A DNA stretch of 64,000 nt, from contig NW_003314389.1 of NCBI RefSeq assembly GCF_000143415.4, forward strand, positions 49,516 through 113,515, in the 5' to 3' direction. The notes beneath the pieces are model-generated. The model had not been told where the DNA came from and ran no database searches. It saw only the letters and a program-made list of their open reading frames with translations. Positions 22,241 through 32,970 of this stretch are shown here, piece after piece; position 1 is the first letter of the stretch, and the number at the start of each line of letters is the position of its first letter. The position numbers and the translations under genes were made by a program. Source of the stretch: Selaginella moellendorffii (taxonomy: Eukaryota > Streptophyta > Lycopodiopsida > Selaginellales > Selaginellaceae).

Positions 22241-23699
22241 CTAGGGCGTGGTGATGGTTTGGAATATGAGGACACTCATATTTCGGTGGTCATGGACTCT
22301 CAGTGGGGAGACTGGTTTGGGCACACCGCCAAGCGAGGGATGCCTCGGAGTCGTGATGCATGGTTAGATTGCTTAGTGTGAAAGCTCGGCATATCTAACT
22401 TGAACACTTTGGTGCAAGTGGCACCAAGCTCGTGGTGAGTGAGATGGGGACACCTAATCTCAGTTGCTATGAACCCTTGGCCGTAAGGGCTAGCTTGGGT
22501 GCACCGCCAAGTGTGGGGGATGCCCCCGGGGTTATAATCAACAACTTGGAGGTCTAGGAAAACCAAGTACCTCTTGGCAACTCTGTTAAGGTGCCAAGGT
22601 GAGATCACTAGGTGATCTTATGGCCAGATAAGGACAAGGTCCTTGGTTGGCTAAGGAATGAAGTTCCTGGTTCAAAATGTTGAAATTGAACTGTTTAAGG
22701 TGGTGTGGCTTGGTTGTGATGACCAAGTGGGAAGAGCACCTAAGGAAAATAAACTATGTCCATGCGATGGCATAGTGAGTCCGAGGAAAGTAGTCTCTAT
22801 AAAAGACCCATGGGAGGGTCACGAAGTTGGGCCGTGGATAGAGCCCATAACAGAAGATGCTAAAGAGACGTACTAGGGGTGAACATCCTCCGGACTTGGC
22901 AAAGAGGAGTCTTTGCTATGGAACCGAAACAATACCTCAAGGAGGGAGGTAGAGATTCGATGTTGCTTGGTGCAACAACCAACAGATAGGAGCAAAAGAT
23001 GAGTGGCCAAGATAGGGCCGTGGAATCCCTTGGAAGGAATCCAAATGACAAAGTTAGGCGAGGAACACTAATGTGTTGGACGCTAACAAGTTGCGGGAAA
23101 GGAAGTGTGTTTCCAAGGAGGGATTCCAAAATGCTCCGATTTGGTGAAAGTGGAAGCTCTAAGGGAGGGAGCGGTAAGGTAGCCAAATGATAGGGCCATG
23201 AACAGCCCTAGCACAAAGTATGATAACTGGAACTTTGGCACGAAATAGAAGAGAGGATGATGGTGCCCTCGAGTAGAGAACTTCCTAGGATGGGAAGTGG
23301 AGTTGCACAAAAGGTGCAAGGCAAGGTGTCGGAGACACCTAGGAAATTGACTCCAAGAAGTCAAAATTCAAAGTTCCAAAGTGCAAAGGTTATATCGATG
23401 GAAATTGAGACTACTCGAGAAGGAGTAGTGGGATTGACTTAGAGAAGGGTCTCTAAGAGGTTTAGCGAGAACTAAACCAATAAAAGGAGAGAACCATTAC
23501 AAGTGGTCCAATCAGTCTCTAAGTTGGAGAGACTACGCTCCTTAAAGGATGGACAAGGCATGGTGAGCCTTTGGTGTCAAACCATAGACAAAGATTGGCT
23601 AGATGCCAAGGATGGAAATGGTAACACGTGTGGGTGTTACTTTATGAAAGGGTTTACCGTTCGATGAGGACATCGAACTTCGTCTATGGGTGGTGGAGT

Positions 23700-25598
23700 T
23701 GTGAGACACAAAATCCCTAGGCCCCAAAGTGGAGCCGGAAGGGCGCCACATGGTAGTGGCCGAAGCGAGAGCCAAACGAGCGTAACACGTTTGGACCAAA
23801 AGCTCCGACTTGAAAAGTCAAGAGCGGGAGTGGAACTCCCAACGAAGTGCTCGAGGAACGAGCACGAAGCGAGCAAAAGGCGAGGCTCCAAAAAGGGACC
23901 CAAAAGGACCAACACATGACACGTGGGAGTGTCCGAGATGGACTCGAGTTGGAGTCTGAAGTGGAGTCCGAGATGGAGTCCGAGATGGAGTCCGAGGTGG
24001 ACTCGAGATGGACCCAAAATGGAGTCCGAGATGGAGTCCGAGATGGACCCGAGATGGAGTCCGAGATGGAGTCCGAGATGGAGTCCGAGATGGAGTCCGA
24101 GATGGACCCGAGATGGAGTCCGAGATGGAGTCCGAGATGGAGTCCGAGGTGAACCCGAGATGGACCCGAGATGGAGTCCGAGATGGATCCCGAGATGGAG
24201 TCCGAGATGGACCCGAGATGGAGTCCGAGATGGAGTCCGAGATGGACCCGAGATGGAGTCCGAGATGGACCCGAGATGGAGTCCGAGATGGACCCGAGAT
24301 GGAGTCCAAGGTGGACCCGAGATGGACCCGAAATGGAGTCCGAGATGGAGTCCGAGATGGACCCGAGATGGAGTCCAAGATGTAGTCCGAGATGGAGTCC
24401 GAGATGGAGTCCGAGATGGACCCGAGATGGAGTCCAAGATGTAGTCCGAGATGGAGTCCGAGATGGAGTCCGAGATGGAGTCCGAGGTGGACCCGAGATG
24501 GACCCGAGATGGAGTCCGAGATGGAGTCCGAAGTCGAGACCGAGACCGGGACCGAGACCGAGATCGGGACCGAGACCGAGACCGAGGCCGAGGCCGAGAC
24601 CGAGTCCGAGTCCGAGTCCGAGTCCGAGTCTGAGTCCGAGTCCGGAGCCTGAGAGGGTGAAAGCCCAAAGCGTTCGTCTCCCAGACCCTGGGGGTTTGGT
24701 GAGCTCCAAAAGTATAGTAGGGGGAGGACTGCAGTGGGGCCAGTTTGGCCAGGAAAGGCCAGTTTGGCCCAAGAAGGCCAGACCCAGTGTTGGGTGATGA
24801 ACTGACCACTGGGAAGTCCAAGACTAGAGTGAATACGGACCGACAAGCGGGGTAGCTTGGTGAAGTGTTCAAGAGCCGGCTCTAGTTCCCCCCGGGAGAT
24901 CGACTGGCCGATGCTCCCAGTCCAAGTGTGGGTGGCACTACCTACTTGGATACCAGGCGTGGCTCAACGGAACCTCGCTCTAAGCCCATGGCTAGAGCAC
25001 CTAAAGGCGAAAGGCGGGGAGAGTACCCAGGTGGCTCGCGTAAGGCCACGGTGTTCCGAAATGTTGTGACCAAAGACACAGTCGTGTGGTGAGGAAGTCC
25101 CAGAGGGCCGTGGGACTGAGTGGTCGGGCTTGTGGGCCTCGATCCAGTGGCAGTGTTGGCAAACACGGCCAGGGGCAGAAAGGGACTTGGTAGGAACTGA
25201 CAAAGGGACTTTGGGGAAGGCGATTCCCCCAGTCTGTGGGCATCCTAAGGATGCTAAGGAGTGGATCTAGGATGACCACTCGTGGACAGATGGCCCAGTC
25301 TTGGAGAGCCAAGACTGTGATGCAAGTGGTATTGGACTACCAGTGTGGCAAAGGTGATTGGGCATGGCCTTAGCGTAACGGGCTGCTATGTCAGTGGTAC
25401 CTTTGAGTGTCGGTCATGGGATCGGACACGTGGAGCACTTGGACCAAGTGCAAATGTTGAGTGGCATGGATGCCATTCTCGGGGCTAGCAAGTCCTAAGT
25501 CCTGGATTGGACTTATGGAGGTTGTGAATGAGACTCCTCCAAGTGGTCGGAGGTGTGGTTAAGTGACTAAAGTAGAATGGAAAAATTAGTCGCTTACA
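23700..25598 (+). repeat. 3' LTR of LARD-V I
   Basis: A gap-free 1899-bp LTR that serves as the family reference. Order: head (23700-23934), 12/11-bp minisatellite (23935-24535), GAGACC/GAGGCC hexamers (24536-24602), GAGTCC hexamers (24603-24648), 'gtgaaagcccaaagc', then a 900-bp unique tail ending TAGTCGCTTACA. Confidence 0.92.
23935..24650 (+). repeat. Compound minisatellite in 3' LTR
   Basis: Three zones follow each other: about 600 bp of GAGATGGAGTCC / GAGATGGACCC units, about 65 bp of GAGACC and GAGGCC hexamers, then about 45 bp of GAGTCC hexamers. All units share the GAG start, and the 12-mer is itself two hexamers (GAGATG+GAGTCC). This suggests repeated slippage from a hexamer ancestor. 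Confidence 0.93.
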
Positions 25599-27707
25599 GC
25601 CCCAACCCTCATGAGCAAAGAAACCAAACCTATCGGTAATGTTTAGATAAACTACTATAAATAGGCAGTTAGAGTTGTTTACACGGTCATGCCCTTTTAA
25701 CGGAATAAGGAACATCGACAGAAAGGCAAGTGATGTGACCAGTCGACAGTAGCTACCCCATGACTAAAGATTTCACTATGCACACGAAGTGCCGAAGCCA
25801 GTCTGCATATACTAGCCCAAACTCAAAGATCAATAAATGGACAATATCAAAGTCATAAACAATGATATCTTAGAGACTTAATTATCAGTGAATAAATCTT
25901 AGATTAGAACACAAAAGTATTCTAAATAAGTTATCATCCGATAAACTAGTATTATAGTATAGGAACCACCAAGATCGCTATCATTGGAAAACATAGGATT
26001 CACCATCCAACAAAATTCAATAGCAAGTATAGCATCAAGTAAATTCAATGATGAAACTTAATTACCAAAAATGGCAGATAGCATGCCAACAACTCACAAA
26101 ACACAACTCAAAGAACACAAAGTATTATTGACTAACAAGCACAATGCTCGCGAATGTATCACCCGAATCTTAATCTATAAGAACTAACTCGAGCAATAAT
26201 CAACAAAACAAAATAAATGTTGCAAAGAAAAAAAACACTTAGTCATGCCAACCATTGACCAGCCAACGGAATAGATCCCGATCAACAATACCAAGGAACT
26301 CAAGTTGCCTAAGCAAGTGTTAACAATGTCCTACTGATGTCTCAAACCCAAGAGACTAATCCAAAGAAAACCACAAAGAACATGTGGTATTGCCAAAAAC
26401 CATAAGTTATCAAAGAGAACAACTAACCATTATGAAAGATCATCAATCATCCCATCAATAGAGAGATGCATAATCGTTATTGAAGAAAGAATCCACCATC
26501 CCAAAGAATGGCAAATCATTCTAGATTAACAATAATTAAGTAAAACCTTCGACAAGGATAATCAACTATCCTAGATGATAGTCAATCATCACCAATGATT
26601 ACTAGATGCAAAAGCCAACTTCAACATCGAAGCTAATGGGCCAAAATGCCTTCCCCAACAACTTTGAACAAATGGAAATGTAAGCATGAAAACTCAAGGA
26701 ACCAAAAGCTCAAAAAAGCCTATAGCCAAGTCATGCCTAGCAATGATCATGAGTCTCGCATGAACTAACTTCAATGCTAAAGAAGAAAATCATAGTACAA
26801 TCCACAATATCCTCCTCAACACATCCATAAGCCAAACTTCATAATGCTAAAGCTAATGAAGAGCATATTTGCATCAATGCAAAAGCTAAATATAACAAAG
26901 TGATGCTCAACAAGTGATCTCTAAAAGATCCTCCATGAATCCATTTATAGTAAGACATAACTCACTTCATAACAAGCCCAAGAGAAATCATTAATGATTG
27001 ATATATCCCAACTAAAATCCAACAAGGACTCAAATATTCCAATATCAATCACCAACTCTTCCTCTTGTAAAGTTAGTATAGTGCAAGACTGAATCACTTT
27101 TCAAGGAAAAGCTCAAAGCTCAGCCCCTACTAAACAAATCAGCCATTGAAAAAGCTTAAGAAAATTTGTGGAAAATTTTCCATCCTAGAGAAAGAATGAC
27201 TCTTAGTCTAGGAATGCAAACGTTCAAGACTCAACCAACTTCCTCCTATCTACAACTTCACATAAGTTCACTTTAACACTAATTCTCATGACCCATAGTA
27301 TGCTTAAGCTTCGAACATCTTTACCCATACTTCCGACATCCAACACTGACATCCGTAAAAATGCAAAATGAACATCCAAGGCTTGATCACGAAGACCACA
27401 TCTTTGGATATCCACATTTGCACTAACACTCTTCTTTAACCACCTTCAAGATCCAATGTGAAGCCAAAACACTAACAAAAAAAATGACATGGAAAATCAA
27501 GCTTTGAGAAAAAATTCCTCATCACTCGAAATAATAATGCCACTTCCACTAACACAAGTGTTAGTAATGTCAATGTCTCAACTACACACCTTCTCCATCC
27601 AACAATTTACCCCAAGTGCTAACAGATCAACCGATGAGCTATAGTAAATGAATGCTACAACCCTTTTCCAACACGTCATAGACAAACTCTCAAGGAAACA
27701 AGGTGAG
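25599..27707 (-). mobile_element. Interior of inverted, non-coding C element (5' side truncated)
   Basis: Read on the minus strand this continues 17758-18054 across the LARD-V insertion. It is collinear with the plus-strand stretch 50990-52740: for example the segment around 27650-27690 mirrors 51024-51060 and that around 27130-27185 mirrors 51520-51570. Identity is perhaps 80%. It encodes nothing recognisable. Its 5' LTR is missing, replaced by TRIM-2 at 27708. Confidence 0.7.
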
Positions 27708-28420
27708 TGTAGCGCATGTGATCATGGGATGAAGTTGGTGGATCACCTCACATCACATGCGCTACACTAACCGCAGTCACCATACATCCTTAGAACCTTA
27801 GGGGATAAATGAGGATAAAATAGCCACTAAGGGCTCTCTTATCAAGCAATTGCCCCTTTTCCAGTTGGGTTAAGGGGAGAGAGATAAGGTGCGTTATAGT
27901 TTGTATCGGAGCGAAATGGCATGGGTTTGATTCCCATTAATTAGTGGCTACTTAAAAATATAATATACCCTTGAGCAAGGTATATTCCTACCTCTAAATT
28001 TGAAATCGTACGTATTGGGCATCCATGCGTATGTCCTTCCTCTTATGTGGAGTATCTACAGACGAAGATATCCACCGTGGGACTGCGGTATGAGTGGATG
28101 ACTAGTTGCTTCACATGAAATAGCTAATCTACACAATGGAAGGATTGGTATATTTAATGTAGAAATGGAGGTGCTGGTTCCCTTTGGCTCAATAGGGGTT
28201 GTTAGTTAATAGTCAATGAGGACATTGACATCCCTCAAGGGGGGGGCGGGGGGGTGAGTATAGCACATGTGATCATGGGATGAAATTTGGATATACTATC
28301 ACCATAGATCCTTGGAACCTTGGGGGATAAATGGGGATAAAATAGCTACTAAGGGTTCTTTTATCAAACAATTGCCCCTTTTCCAGTTGGATTAAGGGGA
28401 GAGAGATAAGGTGCGCTACA
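27708..28420 (+). mobile_element. TRIM-2: miniature LTR element
   Basis: Two short direct repeats, 27708-27898 (191 bp) and 28259-28420 (162 bp), start TGTAGCGCATGTG / TATAGCACATGTG and end GTGCGTTATA / GTGCGCTACA. A primer-site-like TTGTATCGGAGC follows the first. A G-rich polypurine tract (28238-28254) precedes the second. The interior of 360 bp is non-coding. The left copy has an extra piece that creates a perfect 16-bp inverted repeat (27707-27722 with 27752-27767). Flanks do not show a clean target duplication. Confidence 0.65.
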
Positions 28421-28696
28421 CAATCTGAGACATTAGTTTGGCTCCCATTAGGCTGTGTCGCTCCTTGTTTTGCGTCTGGCTTGGGTTTAAGCCCAAACTC
28501 CATGCTGCTTTAGTCGCTGAGGTACCCTCCTCCTCGTGTTAGGCCACCAGTATGCTAAAATTGTGCCAAACACTGTCTGACACCATTTTGCATGTAGGTG
28601 CTGGATACGGGGAGCTGGTGCTCATGGGATTATGCTAGACCCTCATTTCGTAGTGCAGCGGGCTTGGAGTTTGGCTTCAAAATCAGGTGCGCTATA
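28421..28696 (+). repeat. Chromovirus C 5' LTR, right part
   Basis: The sequence continues family C where 16631 stops (compare 49276-49755: ctgag-cat block, 'cttgttttgcgtctggcttggg', 'ttaggccaccagtatgctaaaa') and ends GTGCGCTATA. Left and right parts add to about 920 bp. The bases flanking the split (ccatc at 16627-16631, caatc at 28421-28425) look like a decayed 5-bp target duplication. Confidence 0.7.
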
Positions 28697-28698
28697 TT

Positions 28699-28710
28699 TG
28701 GTATCAGAGG
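28699..28710 (+). promoter_or_regulatory. Primer-binding site of chromovirus C
   Basis: TGGTATCAGAGG two bases after the LTR end, one mismatch from the usual initiator-Met primer site. Confidence 0.85.
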
Positions 28711-28929
28711 AATTGTCTCAGCGATTCCTATCCAACTTTTGTCAGATTTTTTGACTCAAGTTACATATATAGACTTTTCTAGTAGATCCAAAGTGACTTG
28801 TGTAGGATTAGCGGGATTGCACCATTTGGTAAGAATGTTGTATGCATGTTTAGTTACTGATAGAGGCATGCATGCAGCTAGCGGGATGGTGAAAAGGAAC
28901 CACGCTGTGACGCTAAAACCTCTAGATGG

Positions 28930-30190
28930 GTAAATCGAGAGGAGGAAACTCCTACTAGAGATGCTATGGAAGAGGTTGAGGCTGAGTTAGAAAAGGAAGA
29001 GCTGGATGTTGCGGCACTACAGCATACAGCTCAGAAAGTCAAGATTGAGAATTTGCAAAGGGAAATTTGCAAATTGAAGAAGGAGAACAAGAAGAGGAAG
29101 AAAGAAACTAAAGCAGGTAAACTAGCTAAACCTAAGCAACCAGACTCCTTCTCAAGTTCTAAGGATGATGAAGTTCTGTAACCACCCCTGATTGCACGAG
29201 TTTCAAAGTTTAAGCCTGCAAAACCACCCAATATTAAAGGCATGTGGGACTATCACGTTTTGGAAGACTAGGTCTATAATATGGAAAATTATTTCATAGC
29301 AGCAGATGTAGATGATTGTACAAAAGTTGCGTGTGTGCAATCTTTTCTCACCAATCATGCCAAAACTTGGTGGCGCGAGGTATGTGTTGAGAAAGGGCGG
29401 ACTAGAAGTTGGACCAAGATGCGGTCTCGTATTCGTAAGGAATACTTGCCAAATGATCTTGGTCTGAGACTTCACGCAGAGCTGCGACGGTTAAAGCAGC
29501 GAGGGGACCTTATGCATTACATTAATGTGTTTGCTTAGAAGCACATTATGATTCTAAATATGAGTGACGAAGATGCTCGGAGTTATTTCCTAGAAGGTTT
29601 AAGTTCACTTTCTCCTAATGAGATTTTGAAGTTGAAGTCAAAGATGTACTTGGAGTGTAAGGAGGTAGCACAGGAAGTTGCCTTTAGCCATTCACTCATG
29701 GAATAATATCAACAGCCATATGTTGGTACCTCAGAGAAGAATAAGAATTTTGGGAATAAATAAGGTGATCGGAAATAGAGGGTGGAAGGTAGGTTTCACC
29801 CTAGAAGCTCATAAGCAATGGTTAACAAAGGTGGTGGTGGTGGTTGGAGACCACTAGCAGCTTCTTCTTGTCCTAGGCCCTCTGTTCCTCCTCCTGGTGG
29901 GTACAAGCAGCAGCAACTTGTGAAACCTGCTCCTAGTGGAACAGGTAGTGTGGGTCATTGTTTCCATTGTGGAGAGTCAGGACATAGGTCCTCGGAATGT
30001 CCCAACAAGCATAAGACAAGGTCTTGTATTAATATCATGAGGGAAGATAGTGGTGGTGAAGTTGAAGGGGTTGACGAGTTGGTCAATGCAGTCTATAAGG
30101 AAGAGGAGGTGAGTTACTTTCGTTGCTCTCCTCAAGCTTTTCTCGCAGTCAATACAAACACTAATCCATTGATATATCTAGTAGGCTTTG
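28930..30190 (+). pseudogene. Chromovirus C gag (broken)
   Basis: The reading frame shows a Glu/Lys-rich coiled coil (28966-29180), a capsid-type retrotransposon gag domain containing NHAKTWWREV (about 29355-29385) and RRLKQRGDL (about 29487), and one zinc knuckle CFHCGESGHRSSEC (29959-30000, perfect C-x2-C-x4-H-x4-C). Stops interrupt at 29179, 29269, 29536, 29704 and several more before 29820. Most fit a C-to-T change in CAA, CAG or CGA codons. Confidence 0.8.
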
Positions 30191-31497
30191 TCTGCGGACA
30201 TTGAATCTGAGTGATGATTGACATGGGAGCTATGCATAGCGTGATATCTGAAGATTTAGGATTGAATGTTGAGCAAATGTCACCCATACACTTCTAGTTT
30301 GCGGAAGGTGGGCAAGTAGCTAGAAAATTTATGAGTGATGTTCCAATAAAAATATCCAAGTGGAAAGAAAGAGTGGACTTGGTAGTGTTGAAGATACTAG
30401 ATTTTTAGATGGTGTTTGGTATGGACTTCTTCAACAAATATATTAAAGGGATTTATGGTGCTGGACAAAGTCGTATCACTTTGAAGTCAGAAGGACATCC
30501 CGATATGTCCTTCCAGTTGCAAAAGCACTACTCATAGGATTGGGATGCTAAGTTCTTGACTATGAGAGCCACTCAAAAAGTAGCTAAGAAGGGATGTCAG
30601 ACCTTTTGGGTTCAAGTGATGGAAGCTGAGGGTGTTGGAGACTCGGTTCGAATTAGTGATGGGGTTGATCTCATACCAAAGAAGATATTGGAGTTGTTGA
30701 TATATAATCAGGATACCTTTCCAAAGGATTTTCCACTAGGGCTACCTCCTAGCTGTGAGGTTGATCATCGGATTGAGGTCATTTCGGGTTCTACACCACC
30801 TACAAAGGCTCCATATCACTTGAACATCAAGGAGATGGCTGAACTCAAGAAGCAACTCACAGAGCTTCTTGATAAAGGTCATATTCGACCAAACAAGTCA
30901 CTTTATGGAGTGCTGGTCCTTTGTGTTATGAAAAAGGATGGAACCATGAGGATGTGTATCGACTATTAACCACTCAACAAGATCATGGTTAAAATTAGTT
31001 ATCCTTTACCTCGCATTGATGATTTGTTTGACTAACTCTTAACGGCTAAGTATTTTACGCGACTTGATTTGCGGTTTGGGTATCACTAAATACGTGTGGC
31101 AGATTAGGATGTGGAGAAGATAGCCTTTAAAACTCGGTACGGATCTTATGAGTTCCTTGTCATGCTGTTTGGGTTATGCAATGCTTTGGCAACATTCAAC
31201 ACTATGATGGATAGAATATTCAGAGATTATTTGGACACATTTGTTGTCCTATAAATTGATGATGTTCTAGTCTTCAGTGAAACATTGGAGGATTATTTGA
31301 AACACTTGGAGCTGGTGTTTCAGAAGTTGTGCGAACAGATGTGCGAACACAAATTGTATGCTAAGGAAAGTAAATGCGCTTTTGGACAATTGTGGGTAAA
31401 CTTTCTCAAACATATAGTTGGTGGTGGCATAATTGAGGTGGATCCAAAGAAAGTCGAAGCAATGAAGTCCTGGGAAGTCCCGACCACTATATCAAAT
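30191..31497 (+). pseudogene. Chromovirus C protease and reverse transcriptase (broken)
   Basis: An aspartic protease start with D-M-G-A at about 30220 is followed by RT from about 30750. Visible RT motifs include CEVDHRIEV, KAPYHLN, RMCIDY (to 30968), [21 protein letters not shown] and FGLCNA. The catalytic YxDD box at 31252-31263 reads stop-Ile-Asp-Asp. Further stops lie at 30967, 31033, 31087 and 31105. The RT is cut at 31502 by a TRIM array and resumes at 32971. Confidence 0.85.
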
Positions 31498-31502
31498 GTT
31501 CG

Positions 31503-32965
31503 TGTAAGCAACCAAAGGGAACGACTTGAGAAACGATCCATGGGGTTTAAATATAGAGGGAAAGAGCCCATGAAAAAGAGTGCACCCCCTCTTTTCCAAT
31601 CGGTTAAGGGTCTTGGGATATTTGGGGTTAAGTGTCCTTGGGTTTGAATAGTACTGAGCTGGGTGACCTCCCGGGAAGTCCAAACTCAGGAGCTTACATT
31701 TGGTATCAGAGCGGTCTCAGGTCCGACTCTGTTGGTTGGCTAGGGGAATCACACCACATGTTGATTGACATCTGGCTGGTCCAGTTTGCTCCTCCTGGGC
31801 TCGACCCGAGGGGTAGGGTGTCAAGAGAGCGGGGCTCTCGAGAGAGCTGCGGCTCTCAGCTTCCATTCACGAGGGCGTGAACTTGCAGGGAAGCGTGGTG
31901 GATTGTAAGCAACCAAAGGGAACGACTTGAGAGACGATCCATGGGGTTCAAATATAGAGGGAAAGGGCCCATGAACAAGAGTGCACCCTCTTTTCCAATC
32001 GGTTAAGGGTCTTGGGATATTTGGGGTTAAGTGTCCTTGGGTTTGAATAGTACTGGGCTGGGTGACCTCCCAGGAAGTCCAAACTCAGGAGCTTACATTT
32101 GGTATCGGAGCGGTCTCAGGTCCGACTCTGTTGGTTAGCTAGGGGAATCACACCACATGTTGATTGACATCTGGCTGGTCTAGTTTGCTCCTCCTGGGCT
32201 CGACCCGAGGGGTAGGGTGTCAAGAGAGCGGGGCTCTCGGGAGAGCTGTGGCTCTCAGCTTCCATTCACGAGGGCGTGAACTTGCAGGGAAGCGTGGTGG
32301 ATTGTAAGCAACCAAAGGGAACGACTTGAGAGACGATCCATGGGGTTCAAATATAGAGGGAAAAGGCCCATGAACAAGAGTGCACCCTCTTTTCCAATCG
32401 GTTAAGGGTCTTGGGATATTTGGGGTTAAGTGTCCTTGGGTTTGAATAGTACTGGGCTGGGTGACCTCTCGGGAAGTCCAAACTCAGGAGCTTACATTTG
32501 GTATCAGAGCGGTCTCAGGTCCGACTTTGTTGGTTGGCTAAGGGAATCACACCACATGTTAATTGACATCTAGCTGGTCCAGTTTGCTCCCGCTGGGCTC
32601 GACTTGAGGGGTAGGGTGTCAAGAGAGCGGGGCTCTTGGGAGAGCTGCAGCTCTCAGCTTCCGTTCACGAGGCCCGAGGGGTAGGGTGTCAAGAGAGTGG
32701 GGCTCTCGGGAGAGCTGCAACTCTCAGCTTCCATTCACGAGGGCGTGAACTTGCAGGGAAGCGTGGTGGATTGTAAGCAACCAAAGGGAACGACTTGAGA
32801 GACGATCCATGGGGTTCAACTATAGAGGGAAAGGGCCCATGAAAAAGAGTGCACCCCTTTTTCCAATCGGTTAAGGGTTTTGGGATATTTGGGGTTAAGC
32901 GTCCTTGGGTTTGAATAGTACCGGGCTGGGTGACCTCCCGGGAAGTCCAAACTCAGGAGCTTACA
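31503..32965 (+). mobile_element. TRIM-1 tandem array (4 LTRs, 3 interiors)
   Basis: LTRs are at 31503-31698, 31904-32097, 32303-32496 and 32772-32965, each starting TGTAAGCAACC and ending AGCTTACA. Interiors are 31699-31903, 32098-32302 and 32497-32771. Each interior opens with TTTGGTATCAGAGCGG or TTTGGTATCGGAGCGG, the initiator-Met primer site, and closes with a GTGGTGGAT tract. The third interior has a 70-bp internal duplication. The whole array is bounded by GTTCG at 31498-31502 and 32966-32970, so it counts as one insertion into the RT region of chromovirus C. LTR copies are nearly identical. There is no coding capacity. Confidence 0.93.
31701..31712 (+). promoter_or_regulatory. TRIM-1 primer-binding site (exact initiator-Met match)
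   Basis: TGGTATCAGAGC, two bases after the first TRIM LTR. It is repeated after the second LTR with one change (TGGTATCGGAGC) and after the third LTR unchanged. Confidence 0.9.
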
Positions 32966-32970
32966 GTTCG

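Larger units (their letters stand above)
19643..23699 (+). mobile_element. LARD-V I interior, non-coding
   Basis: This 4.06-kb block is collinear with 56942-60891 at roughly 95% identity and, with deletions, with 38335-39320 plus 45147-47325. Stops occur in all frames and differ between copies, and no protein motif is seen, so it is not coding. It begins ATTTGGTATCGGAGC (primer site) and ends in a GGTGGTGGAG tract. Confidence 0.85.
18060..25598 (+). mobile_element. Complete LARD-V element I (non-coding LTR retrotransposon)
   Basis: The element has LTRs at 18060-19642 and 23700-25598. Its 5-bp target duplication GCCCC is at 18055-18059 and 25599-25603. A primer site TGGTATCGGAGC lies at 19646-19657. 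A polypurine tract, GGTGGTGGAG, lies just before the 3' LTR. The interior of about 4057 bp has no gag or pol and no long plausible frame. It interrupts an inverted C element, whose sequence can be followed across the joined flanks. The first LTR starts TATGAGACAC instead of TGTGAGACAC. Outside the minisatellite the two LTRs look about 98% identical. Length and lack of coding fit the LARD class; it depends on enzymes made elsewhere. Confidence 0.9.

Noticed and set aside
31503-32965. Regularly spaced direct repeats as a CRISPR-like array
   Set aside because: Repeats are 194 bp with TG...CA-type ends, primer site and TSD; the spacers are themselves repeats. It is a TRIM array in a plant genome.
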